DNA of 64,000 bases from UBA11475 sp045655805 (GTDB taxonomy: Bacteria; Bacillota; Clostridia; Christensenellales; Borkfalkiaceae), in assembly GCA_045655805.1 (NCBI GenBank), contig JAZOPZ010000013.1, forward strand, positions 248,001-312,000, written 5' to 3'. Both the position numbers and the translations under genes were made by a program. How positions within the stretch are numbered: the first letter of the stretch is position 1; every line of letters begins with the position of its first letter. Positions 32,603 to 41,484 of the stretch are shown piece by piece. The notes under the pieces are model-generated. The model was not told the DNA's origin. It worked only from the letters and a program-made list of their open reading frames with translations, and made no database searches.

Positions 32603-33463
32603 ATGAAAAAACTAGTAATTGCCTTGGGTTTTTTTGATTCAGTACACAAAGGGCATAGGGAAATATTGAATAAAACGGTTTCTATATCAAACACTCTTGG
32701 TGCGACGCCTTGTGTGTTCACCTTTGATGGTGATTTGAACGCTTATTTTGGCAAAACTCCACTACAAGTTTTGACAAAAAATGAAAAGGAAGAAACCTTA
32801 AAAAATATCGGTATTAAAGAAATTATCTACGCGCCGATTACCAAAGAATATCTTTCAAAAAGTAAAGAACAGTTTTTGGTAACGCTTGACGAAAGTGGCG
32901 ATATTTTAGGGTATGTTTGTGGCGACGATTTTAGTTTCGGCAAAAATGCCGAAGGGAAGACCATAGATTTAATCAACTATGCTAAAACCAAAGGCCGTTT
33001 TGTTGAAGTTGTTGAGGAAGTTTCTTTAGACGGCGTGAGGGTGTCTACTACGGCTATAAAGCAAATGCTTTCTGATGGAAATATAAAGGGAGCAAATCAA
33101 ATGCTGACTGTGCCGTTTTCGGTTACGGGCAAAGTTATTAAAGGCCGTGGCGACGGTAAGAAATCATTGTTTCCAACCGTCAATATTGAGTTCTCTAGCG
33201 AAAAATACATGCCAAAAACTGCCGTTTACGCAGGGTTTGTTATTGTTGACGGTAAGAAATACCGTTCGGTTATAAATTATGGTAATGCCCCGACTTTTGA
33301 TTATGAAAGGAAGGTTTTAGAGGGGTATATCGTTGCTTTTAACGGCGATTTGTACGGTAAAACTATAACTTTGTATTTTACCGATTATATTCGTGAGATA
33401 GTTAAATTTTCTTCTATTGAGGAATTAAAAGAAAGAATAAAAAAGGACCTTGAATTTTTATGA
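32603..33463 (+). CDS. ribF: Bifunctional riboflavin kinase/FAD synthetase RibF
   Basis: A 286-residue enzyme making FMN and FAD. The N-terminal nucleotidyltransferase has the H15-K-G-H18 motif and F-S-T-like V-S-T-T-A-I-K; the C-terminal kinase domain starts near residue 170 with G-K-V-I-K-G-R-G-D-G-K, then P-T-V-N-I. It is translationally coupled (ATGA overlap) to the next gene. Confidence 0.94.
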   Translation: MKKLVIALGFFDSVHKGHREILNKTVSISNTLGATPCVFTFDGDLNAYFGKTPLQVLTKNEKEETLKNIGIKEIIYAPITKEYLSKSKEQFLVTLDESGDILGYVCGDDFSFGKNAEGKTIDLINYAKTKGRFVEVVEEVSLDGVRVSTTAIKQMLSDGNIKGANQMLTVPFSVTGKVIKGRGDGKKSLFPTVNIEFSSEKYMPKTAVYAGFVIVDGKKYRSVINYGNAPTFDYERKVLEGYIVAFNGDLYGKTITLYFTDYIREIVKFSSIEELKERIKKDLEFL

Positions 33464-34308
33464 TTAAATTCGGACCAAGTGGTAACTCTGAAAGTTTTTT
33501 TGCCGAAGGGTTTTCAACGAGCGTTGAAGCGGCGTCTTGGATAAAAAACCGTGGGCTTGATTGTTTTGAATATTCGTTTGGACGTGGCGTAAACTTAAAA
33601 AGACCTACCGCAGAGTTGATTGGAAAAGCCTTTTTTAATGTGGGGGTCGAAATTAGCGTTCACGCGCCATATTTTATCAATTTTGCTAATCCTGATGATG
33701 AAATGGCGCAAAAATCGTACAGTTACGTGCTTACTTCAGCCGATGCTTGTCGTGCTATGGGTGGCAAAAGGATAGTTTTTCATCCTGCGACACAAGGTAA
33801 AATGACTAGGGAAGACGCAGTTGCGCTCACTAAAAAAAGACTTGAGAATTTAAGAGATTTGATTTACGAACAAGGCTTTGACGATTTGATTTTTTGTCCT
33901 GAAACTATGGGTAAATCGGCGCAAATCGGCACTATTGAAGAAATAGTTGAATTTTGCAAGATTGACAAGGTGTTTGTTCCGTGCGTTGACTTTGGTCACG
34001 TAAATGCTCGTGAAGGTGGTAGCCTTAAAACCGTACAAGACTATAAAGATAGACTTTCGTATATGATTGAAGAACTTGGTATTGAAAAAATGCAAAAGTT
34101 ACATATACACTTTAGTAAAATAGAATACGGTAATAAAGGGGAAATTAGGCATTTAACTTTTGAAGACGAAGTTTACGGCCCTTATTTTGAACCTCTTGCG
34201 ATTGCTCTTAAAGAGTTGGGGTTAAATCCGTATATAGTTAGTGAATCGGCAGGCACGCAAGCCGAAGACGCTCTATATATGAAACAATATTATAACAAAT
34301 TAGTATAA
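33460..34308 (+). CDS. Endonuclease IV-like TIM-barrel protein
   Basis: A 282-residue xylose isomerase-like TIM barrel of the AP-endonuclease type 2 family. Metal-site segments are visible: E-I-S-V-H-A-P-Y, I-V-F-H-P-A, F-C-P-E-T-M-G-K, V-D-F-G-H-V-N-A, L-H-I-H-F-S and V-S-E-S. These give the His/Glu/Asp set of a three-zinc site. It may nick abasic sites in DNA; it is shorter at the ends than E. coli Nfo, so another sugar-phosphate role is possible. It is coupled to ribF and is the last gene of the rimP-led run. Confidence 0.78.
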   Translation: MIKFGPSGNSESFFAEGFSTSVEAASWIKNRGLDCFEYSFGRGVNLKRPTAELIGKAFFNVGVEISVHAPYFINFANPDDEMAQKSYSYVLTSADACRAMGGKRIVFHPATQGKMTREDAVALTKKRLENLRDLIYEQGFDDLIFCPETMGKSAQIGTIEEIVEFCKIDKVFVPCVDFGHVNAREGGSLKTVQDYKDRLSYMIEELGIEKMQKLHIHFSKIEYGNKGEIRHLTFEDEVYGPYFEPLAIALKELGLNPYIVSESAGTQAEDALYMKQYYNKLV

Positions 34309-34321
34309 TTTTACATAATTA

Positions 34322-34350
34322 TTGACAAATACAACTTTATTTGGTACAAT
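34322..34350 (+). promoter_or_regulatory. Promoter of pepP-like/efp region
   Basis: TTGACA (34322-34327), 17 bases, TACAAT (34345-34350), 28 bases before the ATG. Confidence 0.75.
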
Positions 34351-34378
34351 ATATTGTGTATTGTGGTTTTTATAGGGT

Positions 34379-35431
34379 ATGTTTAAGGATTTATCTTGTA
34401 ATTTGCAAAAAAATCAAGCGTATTTAGTGTTTGATGAAAAAAATCGCTTTTATTTGACGGGGTTTAAAAGTTCCGCAGGGTATTTGTTGATTACTTCAAC
34501 TTTTACTAGTTTTTACATTGACGATAGGTATTTTTCTGTAGCAAAAGAAAGACTTTCTTCAAAAATGCAAGTTTTTCGTTTTCAAGGTGAACAGGTTTTG
34601 TTTGAAGAACTTAAAAATCTAGGGATTACCGAATTGCTTATCGATTATGAAGCCACGGTTCTTTCTAACTATTTTAGTTTTGTTAACGAGGGGTTTTCCG
34701 TTGTTAATTGTAACGAATTGCTTTCTGTGCTTAAAATGGTTAAAAAAGAGGAAGAACTTACAAAAATAAAAAAAGCGTGTGATATTGCATATCAAGCGTT
34801 TTTACAAACTTTGCCGATAATAAAAGCAGGCGTAACTGAAAAGCAAGTTAAAAACCACTTGGAAAACCGTATGATTTTGCTTGGGGCAGATAAAACTAGT
34901 TTTGATACGATAATTGCTTTTGGTAAAAATTCGGCAGTGCCTCATCACGAAACAGGCGATACGGTTTTGAAAAACGGTCAATGTGTTTTAATGGACTTTG
35001 GCTGTGAAGTTGAGGGGTATTGTTCAGATATCACTAGAACTTTGTTCGTTGGTGAACCTGACGATAAATTTCTCAGGGTATACGACGCCGTGCTTGGCGC
35101 TAAGATGCTTTCTGAGGATAAAATTTCTTCAGGCATATCAGGGGTTAATGCTGATAAAATCGCAAGGGATTATCTAACAATTTTGGGGTTTGGCGAGAAC
35201 TTTACTCACTCGCTTGGTCACGGGATTGGGCTAAATATTCACGAACGACCTTATCTTTCAAAAAAGAGTAGTGATTTAATTTTAGAGGGTATGGTGTTTT
35301 CGGTAGAACCTGGGATATATTTTGATGGGGAATTCGGCGTACGAATAGAAGACACTGTAGTTCTAAAAGACGGCAAAGTTTTGAGACTTTTTAATGACGA
35401 TAAAAAATTAATTGTTTTACACAATGATTAA
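34379..35431 (+). CDS. M24 family Xaa-Pro aminopeptidase
   Basis: A 350-residue creatinase-fold peptidase with an N-terminal domain (1-about 120) and the catalytic pita-bread domain. The metal ligands are visible: D in L-M-D-F-G-C and Y-C-S-D-I-T-R-T, His in S-L-G-H-G-I-G-L, Glu in V-E-P-G-I-Y and R-I-E-D-T-V. It should cleave N-terminal residues before proline. It precedes efp by 32 bases, a pairing common in Firmicutes and fitting because EF-P relieves proline stalling. The ribosome site (AGGGT) is close to the ATG. Confidence 0.9.
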   Translation: MFKDLSCNLQKNQAYLVFDEKNRFYLTGFKSSAGYLLITSTFTSFYIDDRYFSVAKERLSSKMQVFRFQGEQVLFEELKNLGITELLIDYEATVLSNYFSFVNEGFSVVNCNELLSVLKMVKKEEELTKIKKACDIAYQAFLQTLPIIKAGVTEKQVKNHLENRMILLGADKTSFDTIIAFGKNSAVPHHETGDTVLKNGQCVLMDFGCEVEGYCSDITRTLFVGEPDDKFLRVYDAVLGAKMLSEDKISSGISGVNADKIARDYLTILGFGENFTHSLGHGIGLNIHERPYLSKKSSDLILEGMVFSVEPGIYFDGEFGVRIEDTVVLKDGKVLRLFNDDKKLIVLHND

Positions 35432-35463
35432 ATAAAAAATTATAATTTTAAGGAGATACATTT

Positions 35464-36024
35464 ATGATTTCTGCAGGCGAATTCAGAAAAGGCGTTACTT
35501 TTGAATATGAAAGTGGCATTTTTACCATCGTTGACTTCCAACACGTTAAACCTGGTAAAGGTGCGGCTTTTGTTAGAACGAAGATGAAAAACATCATTAC
35601 TGGTTCGGTTCTTGAAAAAACTTGGAACCCAACTGAAAAAGTTCAAGAAGCAACCATTACTACGAGAAATATGACTTATTCATACACTGATGGTGAACTC
35701 TATTACTTTATGGATGATGAATTCAACCTTACTCCACTTAACTATGAACAAGTTGAAGATGCTCTTAAATGGATTAAGGAAAACGATCCTGTTGTCGTTA
35801 AATCTTACAAAGGTTCTGCATTCTCTGTTGAATGCGAAAACTTCGTAGTGTTACAAGTTGTTGAAGCAGACCCTTCTGTAAAGGGCAATACTGCAACTAA
35901 CGCTCAAAAAGACGCTGTTTTAGAAACCGGTACTAAAATTCAAGTTCCTATGTTCGTTGAACAAGGCGAATACATTAGGGTAGACACTAGAACTGGCGAA
36001 TACATGGAAAGGGTTAAAAAATAA
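35464..36024 (+). CDS. efp: Elongation factor P
   Basis: A 186-residue three-domain factor that rescues ribosomes stalled at polyproline. The tip loop is H-V-K-P-G-K-G-A-A-F with Lys32 at the position modified in B. subtilis EF-P, and the flanking sequence matches that type, not the beta-lysyl (PoxA) one. AAGGAG precedes the ATG. A terminator follows, and the next gene encodes a reductase of the kind that finishes 5-aminopentanol modification of this lysine. Confidence 0.97.
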   Translation: MISAGEFRKGVTFEYESGIFTIVDFQHVKPGKGAAFVRTKMKNIITGSVLEKTWNPTEKVQEATITTRNMTYSYTDGELYYFMDDEFNLTPLNYEQVEDALKWIKENDPVVVKSYKGSAFSVECENFVVLQVVEADPSVKGNTATNAQKDAVLETGTKIQVPMFVEQGEYIRVDTRTGEYMERVKK

Positions 36025-36031
36025 TAACGCT

Positions 36032-36055
36032 AAAAGCCCACTTTTGTGGGCTTTT
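36032..36055 (+). terminator. efp terminator
   Basis: AAAAGCCCAC, TTTT loop, GTGGGCTTTT and a T-rich tail. Confidence 0.88.
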
Positions 36056-36130
36056 ATTTTTAATATTTAAATCAATAGATTTTTATTATTGTTTTTGATA
36101 GCTGTTATGTCACGCAAAATGGTGTAAAAT

Positions 36131-36862
36131 ATGAAAAACGTATTGATTACCGGTGGTGCTACAGGCATTGGTAAGGCTTGTGTGCGATTATTTAGTGAAA
36201 AGGGATATAACGTAATTTTTACTTATAACAGTTCAACTGCGGACGCCGAAAACCTTATTAAAGAATTGGAAAGTTTAGGTAGAAAGGTTATATGCGTTTG
36301 CGTTGATTTATCAATTCCTGAAGAAGTGAAAAAAGCGTTTGACCTTATATACTCTAAAGTTGATAAAATCGACGTTGTGGTCAACAACGCCGGTATTTCT
36401 TGCGTTGCACAAATTCAAGATACTTCGGAAATTGATTACGACAAAGTTTTTGCTGTAAACACAAAAGCGGTGTATTTAGTTAACAATTACGCTTTAAAAA
36501 CTATGCTTGCAAATAAATACGGTAGAATAATTAACGTTTCGTCAATATGGGGCGAACGTGGTGCGTCTTGTGAAGTTATCTATTCAGCGTCGAAATCGGC
36601 TATTATTGGCTACACGAAGGCTCTTGCAAAAGAGGTTGGGTTATCGGGAATTACTGTAAATTGCGTGTTGCCTGGTGTTATTGATACAAAAATGAACGAT
36701 TGTTTTAGTGATGAAACAAAAAGAGAACTTGCTGAAAGTACGGCGCTTGGTAGGCTTGGTAAGCCTGAAGATGTTGCTGATCTTATTTGTTTTTTGGCGT
36801 CGGATGAGGCATCTTTTATAACTGCACAATCAATAGGTGTTGACGGGGGATTTATTGGGTGA
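36131..36862 (+). CDS. SDR reductase, probable EF-P 5-aminopentanone reductase (YmfI-like)
   Basis: A 243-residue short-chain dehydrogenase. NAD(P)-binding T-G-G-A-T-G-I-G (7-14), N-N-A-G (85-88), and catalytic Ser138, Tyr151, Lys155 are present. By sequence alone it could be a FabG ketoacyl-ACP reductase. The neighbouring efp with a B. subtilis-type Lys32 loop makes the YmfI role (reducing 5-aminopentanone on EF-P) attractive; this is inference. No fatty-acid genes are nearby. Its stop overlaps the GTG start of the next gene. Confidence 0.75.
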   Translation: MKNVLITGGATGIGKACVRLFSEKGYNVIFTYNSSTADAENLIKELESLGRKVICVCVDLSIPEEVKKAFDLIYSKVDKIDVVVNNAGISCVAQIQDTSEIDYDKVFAVNTKAVYLVNNYALKTMLANKYGRIINVSSIWGERGASCEVIYSASKSAIIGYTKALAKEVGLSGITVNCVLPGVIDTKMNDCFSDETKRELAESTALGRLGKPEDVADLICFLASDEASFITAQSIGVDGGFIG

Positions 36863-37689
36863 TCAACTTAAAAGAAGACGCTAGACGCAATCCTTTGCAA
36901 AATTTACTTTTGATTTTTTTGATTTTTGTAGTTATGGCTACCGTGCCGACATCTTCTTTGCTTAAACTTATCGTTTCGAACGGCTCATTGGATTATTTTA
37001 GCGTATATATTACTAGGTTTGTATTTTCAGCCATTTTTGTGTTTTTTGTTATTGCGTTTGGATTTAAAAAAATTCTCGTTGGAAAAATTTCTTTTAAAAC
37101 CTTATTGATTGCTTTGCCTATGCTGTTAATAGCGGTTAATAATTTTCCGTTTTACGCTGTCTTTGCAAAAGATGCAATCTTTGTTAAGGCAATAAAATTT
37201 CCTTTGCAATATATTTTAGTTGCTTTATCAATAGCGATTGCTGAAGAACTTGCGTTTAGAGGATTAATTTTACCTTTAGTTGCTATAAAATTTTCAGAAA
37301 AACCTTGTCGTTTTAAGGTGATTAAGGTTATAATTTTTTCTTCGTTAGCATTTTCTTTAGTGCATTTATTGAACTTGTTTTCAGGTGCGTCTATCGGGCT
37401 TGTTTTGATGCAATTAGGTTATAGTTTTTTGCTCGGCGCAGGACTTTGCTTTTTGACGATTAAATCGGGAAACTTAATTTTATCGGTTTTAGTGCATTTT
37501 ATTTATAATTTAGGTGGCTTGCTTCCTCAATACGGTTTGCTTTTAGGTAGGATTTGGGGAGTTGGACAAATAATTTTAACGGCAGTCGTTGCCGTTTCGT
37601 TGGGTATTATTATAGTTGTGATGGTTTTTTCTGTAAAAGAGGATGAATTGTCTGCGATTTTACCAAATTTTGAAGAAAAATCCTTATAA
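36859..37689 (+). CDS. CPBP family intramembrane metalloprotease
   Basis: A 276-residue protein with about eight membrane helices and the CPBP (Rce1/Abi) motifs: E129-E-x3-R134 in A-E-E-L-A-F-R-G, a histidine in S-L-V-H-L-L-N, and a last motif L-V-H-F-I-Y-N. Members process peptides or prenylated proteins, or give bacteriocin immunity; the substrate here is unknown. The GTG start overlaps the reductase stop (GTGA), so translation is coupled. Confidence 0.88.
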   Translation: MINLKEDARRNPLQNLLLIFLIFVVMATVPTSSLLKLIVSNGSLDYFSVYITRFVFSAIFVFFVIAFGFKKILVGKISFKTLLIALPMLLIAVNNFPFYAVFAKDAIFVKAIKFPLQYILVALSIAIAEELAFRGLILPLVAIKFSEKPCRFKVIKVIIFSSLAFSLVHLLNLFSGASIGLVLMQLGYSFLLGAGLCFLTIKSGNLILSVLVHFIYNLGGLLPQYGLLLGRIWGVGQIILTAVVAVSLGIIIVVMVFSVKEDELSAILPNFEEKSL

Positions 37690-37712
37690 AAGGAAAGGTT
37701 ATATATAGTAAT

Positions 37713-39212
37713 ATGAAAAGACAAAGTGGTGTTTTATTACACGTTTCAAGTTTGCCAAATAAATATGGTATAGGTTCTTTTGGCACGGAAGCATACAAAT
37801 TTGTTGATTATCTTGTTGATTCTAAACAAAAATTGTGGGAAGTTTTACCGCTAAACCAAACGGGGTTTGGCGACTCACCGTATTCTTCGTGTTGTTCTTA
37901 TTCGTTCAATCCCTATTTTATTAGTCTTGAAGCGCTAGTTGGACAGGGACTTTTGAAAAAGTCTGAACTAGTTGGGCACGAGGGGGAAACTCCTTACGTT
38001 GATTACGGCAAACTCTATAATACTAGGTATTCTTTATTAAAAACAGCTTTTTTTAGGTTCGATAAAGAAAACGAGGATTTCAAGGCGTTCGTGAAAAAAG
38101 GTAAATATAAAGATTACGCCTTATATATGACGCTTAAAAGTGTTTTTAATAACAAGGCTTTTTACGATTGGCCGAAAGAATACAAATTTCGTGATAAAAC
38201 CTCATTAAAATGCTTCGCAAAAAAACATGAAGTTGAAATGCTTTATTGGCAATTTATTCAGTATGAAGCAGGTTTAGAATGGAATATGCTTAAAGGTTAT
38301 GCAAACGCTAACGGTATTAGCATAATAGGTGATATGCCGTTATACGTTGCCTACGACAGCGTTGACGTGTGGGCTAATCCACAAATATTTAAACTGGACG
38401 AGAATTTAACGCCTAAAAAAGTTGCGGGCGTACCACCTGATTATTTTTCTAAAACGGGGCAACTTTGGGGTAATCCCGTATATGATTACGCGGTTCTTGA
38501 AAAAGATGATTTTAAGTGGTGGGTGGATAGATTTGCAAACACGCTTAAGATGTTTGATTATATTAGAATTGACCACTTTAGAGGGCTTGATCGTTATTAC
38601 GAAATTGATTACGGTAGGGATTCTGCGCTCGTTGGTGAGTGGGTTGAAGTGCCGAGTGAAAAATTGTTTGAAAAAGTTCACGCTAAAATATCTAAAAGCA
38701 AGGTAATTGCTGAGGATTTAGGTATTATCGACGACGGCGTAAGAGAACTTTTAAAATCAGTAGGCTATCCTGGTATGCGTATACTTTCATTTGCGTTTGA
38801 TGGCGAAGAAGATAATTTATATTTGCCTGAAAATATTGAAGAAAACGCTATATGTTTTACTGGTACGCACGATAACGATACGCTTATCGGGTTATTAGAC
38901 CACGCCACCGATTGGGATTATCGCAATATTACCGTAGGGGTTAGAAAGAGTTTAAAAAAACTTGGGATTAAAAAGTCTGTTGGTAATAAAAATCAAATCG
39001 CTAGGGCAATGATTGAACTAGGTTTTGCTTGTAAGGCTAACACTTTTATTATTCCTATGCAAGACGTGCTTTTGCTAAACGGTGATTATCGTATGAACAC
39101 GCCTGGTAGAGAAATTGCGAATTGGACAATGAAGTTAAAGTCTTCGGCGTTTACAAAAACTTCGGCTAAATATCTAGCAACTTTAACTGAAAAGTATAAT
39201 AGATTTAATTGA
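37713..39212 (+). CDS. malQ: 4-alpha-glucanotransferase MalQ
   Basis: A 499-residue GH77 amylomaltase that disproportionates maltodextrins. Landmarks are S-G-V-L-L-H-V-S-S-L-P at the start, G-D-M-P-L-Y-V-A (about 210), the nucleophile region I-R-I-D-H-F-R-G (about 286-293), the acid in A-E-D-L-G, and G-T-H-D-N-D-T. It is the usual bacterial length. No other maltose gene is present. The ribosome site is distant (AAAGG, about 14 bases), so expression may be modest. Confidence 0.95.
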   Translation: MKRQSGVLLHVSSLPNKYGIGSFGTEAYKFVDYLVDSKQKLWEVLPLNQTGFGDSPYSSCCSYSFNPYFISLEALVGQGLLKKSELVGHEGETPYVDYGKLYNTRYSLLKTAFFRFDKENEDFKAFVKKGKYKDYALYMTLKSVFNNKAFYDWPKEYKFRDKTSLKCFAKKHEVEMLYWQFIQYEAGLEWNMLKGYANANGISIIGDMPLYVAYDSVDVWANPQIFKLDENLTPKKVAGVPPDYFSKTGQLWGNPVYDYAVLEKDDFKWWVDRFANTLKMFDYIRIDHFRGLDRYYEIDYGRDSALVGEWVEVPSEKLFEKVHAKISKSKVIAEDLGIIDDGVRELLKSVGYPGMRILSFAFDGEEDNLYLPENIEENAICFTGTHDNDTLIGLLDHATDWDYRNITVGVRKSLKKLGIKKSVGNKNQIARAMIELGFACKANTFIIPMQDVLLLNGDYRMNTPGREIANWTMKLKSSAFTKTSAKYLATLTEKYNRFN

Positions 39213-39237
39213 AAAATGCTCCGTTAGGAGCATTTTT
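39212..39237. terminator. Bidirectional terminator, malQ and DUF1294 gene
   Basis: AAAAATGCTCC, GTTA, GGAGCATTTTT; it overlaps both stop codons. Confidence 0.88.
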
Positions 39238-39547
39238 AAGTTAAAACAAATCCAAATCCACTGGTAAAAACGGTAACGAGCAAATAAGCGTCAAGGGCGA
39301 TTAGTACGGGCATTAATACCATAAATCCCATACTTTTTAGGCGATATTTAAAAATAAACATAAAAATAAAAATTCCCAAAGCGCCCCCCAAGAATCCCGT
39401 TGCGAATAATTTTGCGTCGCCGATTGGGTGGTGATTATATTGTGATGGATTAGCTCTGTAGTCTTTTTGGCTTTTCAAAATAATTACTCCGTAGAAGTTT
39501 ATTGCCAAAATATAGACGATTATTAATAAATAAGAAAGAGTTAGCAT
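39236..39547 (-). CDS. DUF1294-like small membrane protein
   Basis: A 103-residue protein with three predicted membrane helices. The D-A-K-L-F-A-T-G-F-L-G-G-A-L-G segment and the following F-K-Y-R-L-K-S-M-G-F stretch match the DUF1294 layout (K-to-G-G-S-x-G then K-T/K). Its function is unknown. The ATG at 39547 has GGAGAAT four bases upstream and is preferred over the 125-codon frame. It is divergent from nrdR. Confidence 0.75.
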   Translation of the reverse strand: MLTLSYLLIIVYILAINFYGVIILKSQKDYRANPSQYNHHPIGDAKLFATGFLGGALGIFIFMFIFKYRLKSMGFMVLMPVLIALDAYLLVTVFTSGFGFVLT

Positions 39548-39597
39548 AAATATTCTCCATAGTTTTATAATTATTTTGTGTAAAATTTTAAAAAATA

Positions 39598-39626
39598 TAG
39601 ACAAACACCACAAAATATGGTAAAAT
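39598..39626 (+). promoter_or_regulatory. Promoter of nrdR-lgt
   Basis: TAGACA (39598-39603), 17 bases, TAAAAT (39621-39626). Confidence 0.55.
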
Positions 39627-39649
39627 ATAAAAAACGCAAGGGGATAATT

Positions 39650-40102
39650 ATGAAGTGTGTTTATTGTGGTTGCCTTGAAAGTAAGGTAATCGATTCTCGT
39701 TCATCTGAAGACGGTACTACTATTAGAAGAAGACGCGAGTGTCTTCAATGTGGTAAAAGATTTACCACTTACGAAACTGTTGAAACTACGCCGGTTCTAG
39801 TTGTAAAATCGGGTGGCAATAGGCAAGTTTTTGACCCAAGCAAGGTTAAGGCTGGGATTATTAAGGCGTGTGAAAAACGCCCTGTTCCTATGCAAAAAAT
39901 CGATGCATTGGTGGACGAAATTCAAAAGAAAGTTTACAATCAACTCGATCAAGAAATTACTTCAAAACAAATTGGTGAATTAGTAATGGACGGTCTTAAA
40001 GGTATTGATGAAGTTGCTTACGTTCGTTTTGCATCTGTATATCGTTCGTTTAAGGATATTTCGTCTTTTATGGCTGAACTTGAACAAATGATTAAAAAGT
40101 AG
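39650..40102 (+). CDS. nrdR: Transcriptional repressor NrdR
   Basis: A 150-residue ribonucleotide-reductase repressor: an N-terminal zinc ribbon (C3-x2-C6 and C-L-Q-C-G near 31-35, with S-R-x-x-E-D-G-x-x-I-R-R-R-R-E-C) and an ATP cone (about 46-136). It senses ATP/dATP and represses nrd operons. The ATG at 39650 with AAGGGG is chosen. No nrd gene is in the window; lgt follows 17 bases later. Confidence 0.96.
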   Translation: MKCVYCGCLESKVIDSRSSEDGTTIRRRRECLQCGKRFTTYETVETTPVLVVKSGGNRQVFDPSKVKAGIIKACEKRPVPMQKIDALVDEIQKKVYNQLDQEITSKQIGELVMDGLKGIDEVAYVRFASVYRSFKDISSFMAELEQMIKK

Positions 40103-40119
40103 ATATTATTGGGGTTTGT

Positions 40120-40968
40120 ATGCATCCAGAGGCAATTATTAAGTTTTCCTTTTTTGGCAAGGAAGTAGGTATATATTTATACGGTATGATGATAGCAATC
40201 GGTTTGGTTGCTTGCTTGGCCGTGTTTTTTATATACACTACAAAATCAAAAATGAATACCGACGTGCAAGATTTTGTTTACTTCGTAGCGATTGGTGCTG
40301 TTGCGCTTGGATTTTTGTCGGCAAAACTGTTCCAAGCCTTTTATGATTTTATAGCAACCGGCAAATGGAGTTTTGCAAATGCGGGGCTTACCGTTATGGG
40401 TGGGCTTATTGGTGGTGTAGTTACTTTCATTGCCATTTACTTTGGTGTAGGGCACTTCGTTTTCAAAAAGAAAAAGGAACATATACCTGCTTTTAATGAG
40501 ATTTTGCGAGTTGCACCTTGTTGTATAGCCGTTACGCACGGTTTTGGCCGTTTAGGTTGTTTATTTGCTGGTTGTTGTTACGGGCGTGTTGCAGAAAGTG
40601 GGTTTGGTATATATATGAAAGGCGCTGTTCGAGTTCCTACTCAACTTTACGAATCGTTATTCCTATTTGCTTTGTTTGTCGTTCTTTCTATATTGTATTT
40701 CAAAAAATTCAACCTTTTGCATACAGTTTATCTCGTTGCGTATGGTATTTGGAGAATTATAATAGAATACTTTAGGGCAGATTATCGTGGTGGTGTTGAA
40801 GGTTCGTTCTTTACACCGTCACAATGGCAATCTTGCTTGTTTATAGTGGTTGGTCTTGCGTTATTAGGTTTTTATATTTGGAAAAAATATCCGATTTTCT
40901 TAAAAAAAGACGAAGAATTACTAAAAGAACCTGAAGTAGAAGAACAAACGACTGTTGAAAATAAATAA
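40120..40968 (+). CDS. lgt: Prolipoprotein diacylglyceryl transferase Lgt
   Basis: A 282-residue membrane enzyme that attaches diacylglycerol to lipoprotein cysteines. The signature H-G-F-G-R-L-G-C-L-F-A-G-C-C-Y-G (about 140-155), the P-T-Q-L-Y-E-S motif and the late R-I-I-I-E-Y-F-R segment are present. It has seven membrane segments and a short acidic C-terminal tail. It starts 17 bases after nrdR. Confidence 0.94.
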   Translation: MHPEAIIKFSFFGKEVGIYLYGMMIAIGLVACLAVFFIYTTKSKMNTDVQDFVYFVAIGAVALGFLSAKLFQAFYDFIATGKWSFANAGLTVMGGLIGGVVTFIAIYFGVGHFVFKKKKEHIPAFNEILRVAPCCIAVTHGFGRLGCLFAGCCYGRVAESGFGIYMKGAVRVPTQLYESLFLFALFVVLSILYFKKFNLLHTVYLVAYGIWRIIIEYFRADYRGGVEGSFFTPSQWQSCLFIVVGLALLGFYIWKKYPIFLKKDEELLKEPEVEEQTTVENK

Positions 40969-40969
40969 T

Positions 40970-40992
40970 AAAAGGGGCAGTTAGCCCCTTTT
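40970..40992 (+). terminator. lgt terminator
   Basis: AAAAGGGGC, 5-base loop, GCCCCTTTT, then further T. Confidence 0.88.
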
Positions 40993-41032
40993 TTATTGTG
41001 AAAGAATATGATAAATTGTTTTAATAAAATAA

Positions 41033-41059
41033 AAAACGGTTGCGAAAAGCAACCGTTTT
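41033..41059 (-). terminator. rpsT terminator
   Basis: An 11-bp stem AAAACGGTTGC/GCAACCGTTTT with a GAAAA loop and T-run on the minus strand, 14 bases after the S20 stop. Confidence 0.88.
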
Positions 41060-41072
41060 AATTTGCTATGAA

Positions 41073-41330
41073 TTAGCCGTTAACTTTCTTTGAAAGTTTA
41101 GCGATTTTATTAGCAGCGTTGTTTTTATGAAGAATACCTTTTGAACAAGCAGAATCAATGATTGACATTGCTTCAGGAAGATATGCCTTTGCTTCGTCCA
41201 ATTTGCCGTCTTTTACCAACGTATCAACCTTTTTCATAACGGTTTTAACTTGGGTCTTAATCATCTTATTTTCTTCATTCTTCTTTTGGTTTACTAATAC
41301 ACGCTTTTTTGCTGATTTAATGTTTGGCAC
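41073..41330 (-). CDS. rpsT: 30S ribosomal protein S20
   Basis: An 85-residue basic helical protein, M-P-N-I-K-S-A-K-K-R-V at the start and a late S-K-G-I-L-H-K-N-N-A-A-N-K-I-A-K-L, typical of bS20. A binding partner of 16S rRNA in the 30S body. A GGAGAT site precedes the ATG on the minus strand. It is a single gene with its own terminator. Confidence 0.96.
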   Translation of the reverse strand: MPNIKSAKKRVLVNQKKNEENKMIKTQVKTVMKKVDTLVKDGKLDEAKAYLPEAMSIIDSACSKGILHKNNAANKIAKLSKKVNG

Positions 41331-41484
41331 TTTCGTAATCTCCTTACATTTTCTTTACTTGCATATTTTAACACAATTTTTTTTAGTTTGCAACTATATT
41401 TTCAATAAAAATCAATTATTTTAACTATTTAGCGAGAACTTTTCATAATATTAACTGAAAGTTAGTCAAGGGGGCGTTGTTAAA

